Shown here one piece after another: positions 45,524 through 54,261 of a stretch of DNA of 64,000 nt. How positions within the stretch are numbered: the stretch's first letter is position 1; each line of letters opens with the position of its first letter. The notes beneath the pieces are model-generated. The model was given only the letters and a program-made list of their open reading frames with translations. It did no database searches and was not told the DNA's origin. This stretch comes from a virus, in the IMG/VR virus record IMGVR_UViG_3300043446_000617, positions 1-64,000 of that record, one strand, 5' to 3'. Both the position numbers and the translations under genes were made by a program.

Positions 45524-47491
45524 ATGGAATTCCAAGAACCAAGCGATTCAGATAAGGAACTGGTTTCCTTCGTTGTTGACCACTGTGATCGGTGGAGACA
45601 ATACCGAGATACCAACTATCTGGATGACTGGTTGGAATACGAGCGCATCTTTACTGGTGAATGGGCTGCTGAAGATAAGACTCGTGATTCCGAGCGTAGC
45701 CGAATTGTCACTCCTGCTACCCAACAAGCCGTAGAGACACGCCATGCCGAAATCATGGAAGCTATCTTTGGTCAAGGTGAATTCTTTGACATCCAAGACG
45801 ATATTCGTGATGTCAACAACAATCCTTTAGATGTTGCGGCTATTAAGGCTCAACTTATGGAAGACTTCAAGGTCGATAAGATTCGCAAATCTATTGATCA
45901 AATTGAGCTTCTTGCTGAACTCTATGGTACTGGTATCGGTGAGATTGTTGTCAAAACAGAGAAGGTCTATGTTCCTTCTACTCAACCTATTCCTGGTCAA
46001 GTTGGACAAGCAGCAATTGGTGTTGTAGAAAAAGACCGAATTGCAGTAAAGATTGTTCCTGTTAATCCTCGTAACTTCTTGTTTGACCCTAATGGCACAT
46101 CTATTGATGACTGTATGGGCGTGGCAGTAGAGAAGTATGTCTCTATCCATAAGATTGTTAAAGGTCAGGAAGATGGCATCTATCGCAAGGTAGAAGTCGG
46201 CACTGACTCTATGGACACAGACTTAGAGCCTACTCAAGAGATTACTCAGTTTGAAGACGATAAAGTCAAACTGTTGACCTACTATGGACTTGTTCCTCGT
46301 GAATATCTTGACCAAATTGAAGATGGTGCTGAAGTAGAGGACTTGTTCCCTGAAGACTCAGTACAAGACGAATATGCTGATTTGGTCGAAGCAATTGTCG
46401 TGATTGCCAATGATGGTGTTCTTCTGAAGGCAGAAAAGAACCCATACATGATGAAAGACCGCCCAATCCTTGCTTATCAGGACGATACAGTTCCTAATCG
46501 CTTGTTGGGTCGTGGTACTGTTGAGAAGGCTTACAACTCACAGAAAGCTATTGATGCCCAAGTTCGTAGCCACTTAGACTCTTTGGCGCTGACTACAAGC
46601 CCAATGATGGCTATGGATGCTACTCGCTTGCCTCGTGGTGCTAAGTTTGAAGTTCGACCAGGCAAATCTATCCTGACAAACGGCAATCCTAATGAGATTT
46701 TGTTCCCATTCAAGTTCGGCAATACTGATGGTTCTAATCTGACGACTGCTAAAGAGTTTGAACGTATGCTTTTGCAAGCTACTGGCACTCTGGACTCTCA
46801 AGGAATGGTATCTGCAGTCTCCCGAGATGCAGGTCAAGGTGGTATTTCGATGGCTGTAGCCTCGATTATCAAGAAATACAAGCGTACATTGGTGAACTTC
46901 CAAGAGGATTTCATGATCCCCTTCATCACCAAGGCTGCTTACCGCTATATGCAGTTTGACCCAGAGCGTTATCCTACTGTGGACATGAAGTTTATTCCGA
47001 CTGCCGCATTGGGAATCATTGCTCGTGAGCATGAACAACAACAGTTCATCTCTTTGCTACAGACTCTTGGCCCAAATACACCTGTTTTGCCAGTCATTCT
47101 CAAGGGAATCATGGCAAATTCATCGTTGTCTAACCGCTACGAGTTGATTCAGATGCTTGATAAGATGGCTACGGCTGATCCACAAGCACAACAGGCTCAA
47201 CAGATGCAACAACAATTGGCTATGCAACTGGCTCAAGCCCAGATTGCTGTCCAAACCACTCAAGCCGAGCAGAATAAGGCAGAGGCTCAGAAGTTGTTGA
47301 CAGAGGCTCAATTGATGCCTATTGAGTTACAGGCTAAGAGCATGGCGGCTAATACCAAGAATCTACCTAAACAGGATGACTTGGCTTCTAAAGAGTTTGA
47401 TAAGCGAGTCAAGATTGCTGAATTGATGCTCAAGGAAGCAGATATCAAGACTAAGGCCAAGATTGTTGACCAACAGATGACCAAACAATGA
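45524..47491 (+). CDS. Portal protein
   Basis: 655 residues from ATG 45524, directly after terL with no HNH gene between. Homologue of 11946-13934. The N-terminal 60 and the segment around EDGAEVEDLFPEDS differ most; the C-terminal half is almost unchanged. Confidence 0.9.
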   Translation: MEFQEPSDSDKELVSFVVDHCDRWRQYRDTNYLDDWLEYERIFTGEWAAEDKTRDSERSRIVTPATQQAVETRHAEIMEAIFGQGEFFDIQDDIRDVNNNPLDVAAIKAQLMEDFKVDKIRKSIDQIELLAELYGTGIGEIVVKTEKVYVPSTQPIPGQVGQAAIGVVEKDRIAVKIVPVNPRNFLFDPNGTSIDDCMGVAVEKYVSIHKIVKGQEDGIYRKVEVGTDSMDTDLEPTQEITQFEDDKVKLLTYYGLVPREYLDQIEDGAEVEDLFPEDSVQDEYADLVEAIVVIANDGVLLKAEKNPYMMKDRPILAYQDDTVPNRLLGRGTVEKAYNSQKAIDAQVRSHLDSLALTTSPMMAMDATRLPRGAKFEVRPGKSILTNGNPNEILFPFKFGNTDGSNLTTAKEFERMLLQATGTLDSQGMVSAVSRDAGQGGISMAVASIIKKYKRTLVNFQEDFMIPFITKAAYRYMQFDPERYPTVDMKFIPTAALGIIAREHEQQQFISLLQTLGPNTPVLPVILKGIMANSSLSNRYELIQMLDKMATADPQAQQAQQMQQQLAMQLAQAQIAVQTTQAEQNKAEAQKLLTEAQLMPIELQAKSMAANTKNLPKQDDLASKEFDKRVKIAELMLKEADIKTKAKIVDQQMTKQ

Positions 47492-47727
47492 GTCCAGAAC
47501 TGCAAAAGTATTACGAAGAGCGATTCTCCATGATGTCCACTCAGGGTTGGGTGGATTTGATGGAGGATGTTGACAAGATGATTGAACCTTTGAATAATAT
47601 TTCAACGATTGCAGATGAAAAAAGTCTACAATTTAGAAAAGGTGAGTTATCAATACTTATTTGGCTGAAAAACTTGAAGCAAGTCAGCGAGAGAGCATTT
47701 GAGGACTTAAATGAAAAGAATGTATGA
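47488..47727 (+). CDS. Small head-region protein
   Basis: 79 residues, protein identical to 13931-14170 though the DNA differs at six positions. ATGA-coupled to portal. Confidence 0.7.
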   Translation: MSPELQKYYEERFSMMSTQGWVDLMEDVDKMIEPLNNISTIADEKSLQFRKGELSILIWLKNLKQVSERAFEDLNEKNV

Positions 47728-47938
47728 ATTCGCCTGTGTAAATGGGCATAAAACAGAGAGATTTGTTGATTATGAGGCAACAAAACTCGTATGTGAGTGT
47801 GGTGAGGAAACTCATCGCATTCTTTCTGCGCCAGCCTTTAGACTAGAAGGATGGTCTGGCTCTTTTCCAACTGCTTATAGCAAGTTTGGCAAGAGTCATA
47901 CTGACAAGCTAAAGGCTGAACGCAAAGCCAACTCATAA
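47711..47938 (+). CDS. FmdB-like zinc-ribbon protein
   Basis: 75 residues, identical to 14154-14381 at DNA and protein level. Confidence 0.75.
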   Translation: MKRMYEFACVNGHKTERFVDYEATKLVCECGEETHRILSAPAFRLEGWSGSFPTAYSKFGKSHTDKLKAERKANS

Positions 47939-47995
47939 GCAATTGTGCCGAGTTGAATCTCCTACAACCGAAAACGGCAGGAAAAGGAAATAAGT

Positions 47996-48739
47996 ATGTT
48001 GATTGACGATGACAAAGAGGTGTTTGGTGAACTAGAAGCTGAAGAGCAAAAGATTGAGCAAAAGTCTGAGCTTCCTGAGAAATACAGGGACAAAAGTTTA
48101 GATGAGATTGTGAGAATGCACCAAGAGGCTGAGAAGCTCATTGGTAAGCAAGCACAAGAAGTAGGCGAAGTCCGTAAGCTCGCAGATGAACTTATCAAAC
48201 AGAACCTTGGGTCTAGACAACAACAGACAAAAATGGAAGAGCCTGAAGTAGATTTCTTTGAGAATCCACAGAAGGCAGTTCAACGGACAGTTGATAATCA
48301 CCCTGACATCTTAGCTGCACGACAAGTGACGCTAGAGATGAAAAAGGCACAGATTCAGCAGAAGTTGGCTCAAGAACATCCCGACTTTGGCGAAATCGCT
48401 AAAGATCAGGACTTTGCAAACTGGGTTAAATCTAGCCCTGTTCGCATTAAGTTATTTGAGCAAGCTGATGCGGGATATGATTACGACTCTGCCAATGAAT
48501 TGCTGTCTACTTACAAGCAACTTCGTAGCATGAAGACTAAGCAAGCAAGTGATGCTGGAGAAGCCACTCGCAAGCAGAATCTGAAGGCTGTTGGAGTTGA
48601 TGTTGGTGGTTCTGGAGAATCTTCTAAGAAGGTTTATCGTAGGGCTGACCTTATTCGGCTGAAAATGCAAGACCCTGGTCGTTATGAAGCGCTAAGTGAC
48701 GAGATCATGCAAGCGTATTCTGAAGGCCGAGTTAAGTAA
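47996..48739 (+). CDS. Capsid scaffolding protein
   Basis: 247 residues, identical to 14439-15182. Charged helical protein before the capsid gene. Confidence 0.82.
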   Translation: MLIDDDKEVFGELEAEEQKIEQKSELPEKYRDKSLDEIVRMHQEAEKLIGKQAQEVGEVRKLADELIKQNLGSRQQQTKMEEPEVDFFENPQKAVQRTVDNHPDILAARQVTLEMKKAQIQQKLAQEHPDFGEIAKDQDFANWVKSSPVRIKLFEQADAGYDYDSANELLSTYKQLRSMKTKQASDAGEATRKQNLKAVGVDVGGSGESSKKVYRRADLIRLKMQDPGRYEALSDEIMQAYSEGRVK

Positions 48740-48765
48740 CTTTTTTATTTTTTGGAGATTTAATC

Positions 48766-49740
48766 ATGGCAAATACCGCCTTTTCCCCCGCAAATAGTGT
48801 AACCACTACATCCGCAGCTAACTTCATTCCAGAGATTTGGAGTGATGAAATTGTTGCCGCCTATAAAAAGAACCTCGTATTGGCCAACTTGGTCAAGAAG
48901 ATGTCTTTCAAAGGCAAAAAGGGTGACACTGTTAACATCCCTAGCCCTGCTCGTGGTTCTGCTTCTGCTAAAGCCGCTACCGATGCAGTTACTTTGATTG
49001 CCGAGAGCGACACTAACATTCAAGTGTTGATCAACAAGCACTATGAGTACTCACGCTTGATCGAAGACATCGTTGAAGTGCAAGCCCTGACATCTTTGCG
49101 TTCTTTCTACACAGAAGACGCAGGTTATGCTTTGGCAAAGCGCATCGATACTGACTTGGTTCAGTTGGGTCGTGCTTTCAATGGCGCTACTGTTGGTACT
49201 GATGACTATGCTACTAGCAACACTACTACCAAAGCCTATATCGGCTCTGATGGTACTACTGCTTACAACAGCACATCTTCTAACGCTGCTGCTTTGACAG
49301 ATGCTGCTATTCGTCGCACTATTCAGCGCTTGGACGACAACGACATTCCTATGGATGGTCGTTTCTTCCTGATTCCTCCATCAAGCCGCAACACTTTGAT
49401 GGGTCTGGCTCGTTACACTGAGCAAGCCTTCATCGGTAATGGCGATGCGATCCGCAATGGTGAAATCGGTCAACTGTACGGCATGGCTGTGTTTGCATCT
49501 TCTAATGCTGACACTGGTGCTGGTAACTCTGGCGCTGACCGCATCTGCTTGATGGGCCACAAAGACGCTATGGTCTTGGTTGAGCAATTGGGCATCCGTT
49601 CACAGACTCAGTACAAGCAAGAGTACCTCGGTACATTGTTCACTGCTGACACTATCTATGGTGTGAAAGCTCTGCGTACATCTGCTACTAGCTCTGCCGC
49701 TAACGCATCTGGTGCATTTGCCTTGGCAGTTCCTGCTTAA
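48766..49740 (+). CDS. Major capsid protein
   Basis: 324 residues, identical to 15209-16183. If both genes came from different virions the coats would be indistinguishable. Confidence 0.92.
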   Translation: MANTAFSPANSVTTTSAANFIPEIWSDEIVAAYKKNLVLANLVKKMSFKGKKGDTVNIPSPARGSASAKAATDAVTLIAESDTNIQVLINKHYEYSRLIEDIVEVQALTSLRSFYTEDAGYALAKRIDTDLVQLGRAFNGATVGTDDYATSNTTTKAYIGSDGTTAYNSTSSNAAALTDAAIRRTIQRLDDNDIPMDGRFFLIPPSSRNTLMGLARYTEQAFIGNGDAIRNGEIGQLYGMAVFASSNADTGAGNSGADRICLMGHKDAMVLVEQLGIRSQTQYKQEYLGTLFTADTIYGVKALRTSATSSAANASGAFALAVPA

Positions 49741-49751
49741 TGTTGCCACTT

Positions 49752-49781
49752 CTCCCCTGTCTTCGGATGGGGGAGTTTTTT
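49752..49781 (+). terminator. Terminator after the capsid gene
   Basis: CTCCCC/GGGGAG hairpin and six T, as at 16195-16224. Confidence 0.8.
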
Positions 49782-49803
49782 CTTAATCTAGGAGGAATTT
49801 ATT

Positions 49804-50127
49804 ATGGCAACCGCATCATCGGTAACATCACGCAGAGGTAATGACCAGTTTCGTGGTTTGTTTAGCGACACTTGGGCTGTTCGTGCTACTTTGGACGCAG
49901 GTTCATTGGTGGATGGCGCAGGCGAGACTGACGATATCACTATCCCTGGCGTAGCCTTGGGCGATATGGTCATTGGCGCATCTTTGGGTGTAGATTTGGT
50001 TGGTTTAACAGTAACAGGTTATGTTTCTGCCGCAAACACAGTCAAATTCCGTATCCAGAATGAGTCTGGCTCAACTGTTGACTTGGCTTCTACTACCCTT
50101 CGTTTGGTCGTAGTTCGCATGGTCTAA
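49804..50127 (+). CDS. Probable capsid decoration or head protein
   Basis: 107 residues, identical to 16247-16570, with the same TAGGAGGAATT site. Confidence 0.6.
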   Translation: MATASSVTSRRGNDQFRGLFSDTWAVRATLDAGSLVDGAGETDDITIPGVALGDMVIGASLGVDLVGLTVTGYVSAANTVKFRIQNESGSTVDLASTTLRLVVVRMV

Positions 50128-50131
50128 TCTA

Positions 50132-50154
50132 AAGGGGGCTAATAACCCCCTTTT
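50132..50154 (+). terminator. Second terminator downstream of capsid genes
   Basis: GGGGG/CCCCC hairpin and TTTT, as at 16575-16597. Confidence 0.75.
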
Positions 50155-50168
50155 CTTCGGAGATTCTT

Positions 50169-50366
50169 ATGGCAACCTTTAAGTGCTTACAAAGTGGGCA
50201 AACAGTAACTTTCACGCTTCAACATGATATTGATAGCATGAAGGGTCATGCAGGTTATGTCAGAATAGACGAAGAAGTTAAAGAGTCTTTTGAAAAGCCT
50301 TTAATATTGTCTCAACCACAGCCTGTTAAGAAGATGGGCAGACCAAGGAAGACTGCAAATGTCTGA
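50169..50366 (+). CDS. Small protein with C-terminal GRPRK motif
   Basis: 65 residues, identical to 16612-16809. Confidence 0.65.
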   Translation: MATFKCLQSGQTVTFTLQHDIDSMKGHAGYVRIDEEVKESFEKPLILSQPQPVKKMGRPRKTANV

Positions 50367-50562
50367 GATTGATCCACGAGAGTTCGGTAAGTTAGAAGCC
50401 CAAGTAGAGGCTCTACAGTCCGAAGTTCATGCTATGCGTGAAGATATTAAAGCCCTTTTAGAGATGGCAAACAAGTCCAAAGGTGGAATGTTTGTTGGAA
50501 TGGCTATCGCTTCTGTTTTAGGTGGTGTAGTATCCTTTATAGCCACTAAGGTGATACGATGA
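50359..50562 (+). CDS. Coiled-coil protein with C-terminal membrane helix
   Basis: 67 residues, same protein as 16802-17005. The identical block ends inside this gene: the first difference (T/C, silent) is at 50544. Confidence 0.6.
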   Translation: MSEIDPREFGKLEAQVEALQSEVHAMREDIKALLEMANKSKGGMFVGMAIASVLGGVVSFIATKVIR

Positions 50563-50966
50563 AACTTCTATCTGGCGATACTTGTCCTATAGCGACTCAA
50601 GATGTTTCGGTCAATCTAAAAAACCGAAATAACGCCTTTAAGAAGTTTGGTTACGGCCCACCAAATCCTAATGAACCAAATGATGCGTTTTGGCTGAAAA
50701 AAGCCAAGATGTATAACGCTCCCACCTCTGTCATCAAGGGTATGCGATGTGGTAATTGTGCTGCTTTTATCCAAACTCCAAAGATGATGGCCTGTATTGA
50801 GGGCGGTTTGGAGAAGGATGAAGTCGAAGGAGAACTTTCCTATGATAAAAACTTCGTTAAAGCAGCTGATCTTGGCTATTGTGACCTATTTCAATTTACT
50901 TGTGCTTCCGCTCGTACTTGTGATGCGTGGAAATCTGGCGGCCCTATTAAAAAGGAGAAACCATGA
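50559..50966 (+). CDS. Cysteine-rich HiPIP-like protein
   Basis: 135 residues. Differs from 17002-17409 by a few residues (for example EGGLEKDE) and many silent changes; all cysteines kept (CGNCAAF, ACIEGG, GYCDLF, CASARTC). Confidence 0.6.
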   Translation: MKLLSGDTCPIATQDVSVNLKNRNNAFKKFGYGPPNPNEPNDAFWLKKAKMYNAPTSVIKGMRCGNCAAFIQTPKMMACIEGGLEKDEVEGELSYDKNFVKAADLGYCDLFQFTCASARTCDAWKSGGPIKKEKP

Positions 50967-51115
50967 AAACAACCAAGAAACCAAGCGATAAGAAGCCTAA
51001 AGGTATGCCTATCGCTATTATGATTGCCGTAGGAAAACCAAAAATGCGTCCTATGCCTACTCGTGGTGGTCGTACAGCCACTAACATGATGAAGAAATCT
51101 GGGAGAAGCAAATGA
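50963..51115 (+). CDS. Lys/Met/Pro-rich small basic protein
   Basis: 50 residues, homologue of 17406-17558, one residue different (T for A at position 3). ATGA overlap. Confidence 0.6.
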   Translation: MKTTKKPSDKKPKGMPIAIMIAVGKPKMRPMPTRGGRTATNMMKKSGRSK

Positions 51116-51279
51116 AGAAGACCAAAGCTGAAACCAAAATCTCAAAGGTTTACAAAGAATATAAGGCTGGTACTTTGCACTCTGGCAAAGGTGGCCCTGT
51201 AGTTAAATCAAAGAAGCAAGCCCTTGCCATTGCCTTGAGTTCTGCAGGCATGAGCAAACCAATGAAGAAAAAGAAATGA
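51112..51279 (+). CDS. DUF6496-type small basic protein
   Basis: 55 residues: KVYKEYKAGTLHSGKGGPVV, SKKQALAIALSSAGMSK. Clearly diverged from 17555-17728 although the flanking small genes are near identical, so this gene is changing faster or was exchanged. Confidence 0.68.
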   Translation: MKKTKAETKISKVYKEYKAGTLHSGKGGPVVKSKKQALAIALSSAGMSKPMKKKK

Positions 51280-51425
51280 AACAAGGTCTTTACGCTAACA
51301 TCCATGCCAAACAAGAGCGCATAAAAGCAGGTTCTAAGGAAAAGATGCGTAAAGTTGGCTCAAAGGGCGCTCCAACAGAGGCCGCCTTTAAAGCCGCAGC
51401 TAAAACTGCAAAGAAGAAGAAATGA
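51276..51425 (+). CDS. Small basic conserved phage protein
   Basis: 49 residues, protein the same as 17725-17874. ATGA overlaps at both ends. Confidence 0.65.
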   Translation: MKQGLYANIHAKQERIKAGSKEKMRKVGSKGAPTEAAFKAAAKTAKKKK

Positions 51426-51715
51426 AAACTCCTACTTGGCAAACAAAAGCAGGAAAAAACCCAAAAGGGGGCTTGAATGCCAAGGGGAGAGCATCTTATA
51501 ATGCAGAAACAGGTGGTCATTTAAAGCCACCAGTCAAGTCGGGAGATAACCCTCGTAGGGCATCCTTTTTAGCACGAATGGGCAATATGCCTGGCGCTGA
51601 GATGAAAGATGGAAAGCCTACCCGACTTTTACTTTCTCTTAGAGCTTGGGGAGCATCGTCCAAGGAAGACGCTAAGGCTAAAGCCAAGGCGATCTCTAAG
51701 AGGAATAAGAAGTGA
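51422..51715 (+). CDS. DUF6321-type protein
   Basis: 97 residues, homologue of 17871-18164 with a few N-terminal changes (WQTKAGKNPKGGLNAKG). Confidence 0.7.
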   Translation: MKTPTWQTKAGKNPKGGLNAKGRASYNAETGGHLKPPVKSGDNPRRASFLARMGNMPGAEMKDGKPTRLLLSLRAWGASSKEDAKAKAKAISKRNKK

Positions 51716-52050
51716 GACCAGTATCAGTCGGTAAGAATCTAACTGCTGCTACAGCTACTACGCTGTATACAGTTCCGACTGGATATTACGCTAGGTGCGT
51801 TCTCATTCATGCCGCTAACGCAACCGCTTCAAATAAACATATCACCTTGTCTTGGTACGATGCAAGTGCAAGTACAAGTATTTACATCACATTTGAGTAC
51901 ACATTGTCTGCTAAAACTTCACTAGCAACAATTGACTTAACAAAGTATATTGTGATGGAAGAAGGTGATTATTTAACTGCAACCTCAGAGACAGGCTCTA
52001 CAATTTCTGTAATTGCTACCTTTGAAATCGAAGGGTCACAACGAACATGA
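51712..52050 (+). CDS. Small beta-rich structural protein, GTG start
   Basis: 112 residues from GTG 51712; homologue of 18161-18499, which uses ATG. Same beta pattern, with many substitutions. Confidence 0.62.
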   Translation: MRPVSVGKNLTAATATTLYTVPTGYYARCVLIHAANATASNKHITLSWYDASASTSIYITFEYTLSAKTSLATIDLTKYIVMEEGDYLTATSETGSTISVIATFEIEGSQRT

Positions 52051-52691
52051 CTTATCTAGAACTTGTTAACGATGTGCTTGTTCGCTTGCGTGAAAGCACA
52101 GTATCTACTGTTGGAGAAACTGCTTATTCAGCCTTGATTGGCAAGTTTGTCAATGATGCCAAGCGTCAGATCGAAGACACATATACTTGGAATTGTCTGT
52201 CTCAAACAGTAACAATTTCTACAACTGCTGGCACACATTCATATTCTTTGACTGGTGTTGGTCAAAAGTTTCGTGTGATGGATGCCCTGAATACAACTAG
52301 CAATGTTGTGATGGGAGATGTTCCTTTCACAAGCATGAATCGCAAGTTGAACTTTGTGACTCCAGTACAGGGTATTCCATCTGAATACTGCTTCAATGGC
52401 GTAGATTCAAGCAACGATACAAAGATTGATTTGTACCCAATTCCTGATGGTGCTTACACAATCTTGTTTGATGTGATTGTTCCTCAAGCAGCATTATCAT
52501 CCGACTCTACATCTGTAAAAGTCTTAGACTATTTGGTGACTCAGAGTGCCTATGCTCGTGCTTTGATTGAGCGTGGCGAAGATGGCGGGACAAACTCTAA
52601 TGAGGCTTATGCAATGTTTAGAGGAATGCTTGCAGATGCAATTGCTATGGAAAGCACTCGCTATCCTGAAGACAATTTTGAGGCAGTCTAA
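52047..52691 (+). CDS. Tail tubular protein A-like adaptor
   Basis: 214 residues, homologue of 18496-19140 with scattered substitutions (VDSSNDTKIDLYPIPDGAYT). Confidence 0.72.
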   Translation: MTYLELVNDVLVRLRESTVSTVGETAYSALIGKFVNDAKRQIEDTYTWNCLSQTVTISTTAGTHSYSLTGVGQKFRVMDALNTTSNVVMGDVPFTSMNRKLNFVTPVQGIPSEYCFNGVDSSNDTKIDLYPIPDGAYTILFDVIVPQAALSSDSTSVKVLDYLVTQSAYARALIERGEDGGTNSNEAYAMFRGMLADAIAMESTRYPEDNFEAV

Positions 52692-54235
52692 TGGCATCGC
52701 AACTTCAAAGTTATAGTCTTTCTGCACCAGGGTTCTTTGGCCTGAATACTGAAGATTCGCCTCTTGATTTAGGCTCTGGCTTTGCTTTAGTTGCCACAAA
52801 CTGTATTCTTGATCAATATGGTCGTATTGGTGCTAGAAAAGGTTGGACTAAAGTAAACCCATCATCAGGCAATTTGGGTGCTAATGATGTTGGTGTTATC
52901 CATGAGTTAGTTCAGACTGATGGAACTCTTACAGTTCTTTTTGCAGGCAATAATAAGATATTTAAGCTTGGTAGTGCCAATGCAGTAACTGAGTTGACCT
53001 ATGGTGGTGGCGGTACTGCTCCAACCATTTCTGCAAACAACTGGCAATGCGCAACTCTAAATGGAATTGCATACTTCTTCCAAACAGGACATGATGCTCT
53101 AATCTATGATCCTGCAGTAAGTACGACTACTTATCGTAAAGTTTCTGAGAAATCAGGAAGCAATGGTACTGTTCCGCAAGCAAATATCTGCATCTCTGCT
53201 TTTGGTCGCTTATGGGTTGCCAATACTTCTACTGACAAAGTAACTGTTTACTTTTCTGATCTGATTGCAGGTCATGTATGGAGCGGTGGCACTTCAGGTT
53301 CATTGGACGTATCTCGTGTATGGCCTAATGGCGCTGATGAAGTGATGGGCTTGGCTGCTCATAATGACTTCTTGTTTATCTTTGGTAAGAAGCAAATCTT
53401 GGTTTATTCAGGAGCTTCTACGCCTGCATCATTGGTTCTTAGCGACACAGTAGGCTCTATTGGTTGCATTGCTAGAGATACTATTCAAAGCATTGGTTCT
53501 GATGTTGTTTTCTTGTCAGACTCAGGAGTTCGTTCATTGATGCGAACCATTCAAGAAAAGTCTGCTCCTTTGCGTGACTTGTCCAAGAATGTTCGTTTTG
53601 ACTTGGCATCATCATTGGCTGGTGAAACATTGGCTAATCTGAAGTCTGTTTACTCAGAAAAAGAAGCGTTTTACCTTCTTGTTTTACCAGAGACTTTGCA
53701 GGTTTACTGCTTTGACACTAAGCAATCATTGCAAGATGGCGCTTCTCGTGTGACAAAGTGGGACTCAATTGCTCCGACTTGTTTGAAGTCACTTCGCAAT
53801 GGTGATTTGTACATTGGTAAAAAAGGCTACATTGGGAAATATACTGGATATCTCGATGATTCATCTTCTTATCGATTCCTGTACTACACAAACAATGCCG
53901 ACTTAGGAAATCCTAACCAGATTTCTATTTTGAAGTCTATTACGGCTGTTGTGATTGGTGGATCGAATCAGTTTCTCACGATTAAGTGGGCTTTTGATTA
54001 CTCAGGAGCTTATCAGTCAGAGAACGTCTTTATTCCACCTCAAGGGTACTTCGAGTATGGTGTAGGTGAGTATGCCGTTGCAGACTACTCAAGCGGTATT
54101 CCAATTAAAGCATTAACAAGCAATGCCTCAAGCGCAGGTAAGATTGTGCAAACTGGTTACGAGGCCACTATCAATGGCACTCAGTTATCAATTCAGAAAA
54201 TTGAACTTCAAGCCAAAGAAGGCAAGATAGGTTAA
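52691..54235 (+). CDS. Packaged-DNA stabilisation/tail hub protein (gp10-like)
   Basis: 514 residues, same length as 19140-20684. The N-terminal two thirds are most alike; the C-terminal 100 residues vary more (PPQGYFEYGVGEYAVADYSS), as expected near a fibre contact. Confidence 0.75.
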   Translation: MASQLQSYSLSAPGFFGLNTEDSPLDLGSGFALVATNCILDQYGRIGARKGWTKVNPSSGNLGANDVGVIHELVQTDGTLTVLFAGNNKIFKLGSANAVTELTYGGGGTAPTISANNWQCATLNGIAYFFQTGHDALIYDPAVSTTTYRKVSEKSGSNGTVPQANICISAFGRLWVANTSTDKVTVYFSDLIAGHVWSGGTSGSLDVSRVWPNGADEVMGLAAHNDFLFIFGKKQILVYSGASTPASLVLSDTVGSIGCIARDTIQSIGSDVVFLSDSGVRSLMRTIQEKSAPLRDLSKNVRFDLASSLAGETLANLKSVYSEKEAFYLLVLPETLQVYCFDTKQSLQDGASRVTKWDSIAPTCLKSLRNGDLYIGKKGYIGKYTGYLDDSSSYRFLYYTNNADLGNPNQISILKSITAVVIGGSNQFLTIKWAFDYSGAYQSENVFIPPQGYFEYGVGEYAVADYSSGIPIKALTSNASSAGKIVQTGYEATINGTQLSIQKIELQAKEGKIG

Positions 54236-54261
54236 GCCTAATAGGCACAAGGAGAATTAGA

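Larger units (their letters stand above)
47677..50543. repeat. 2867-bp block identical to 14120-16986
   Basis: Second occurrence of the identical block; see 14120-16986. Confidence 0.9.
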
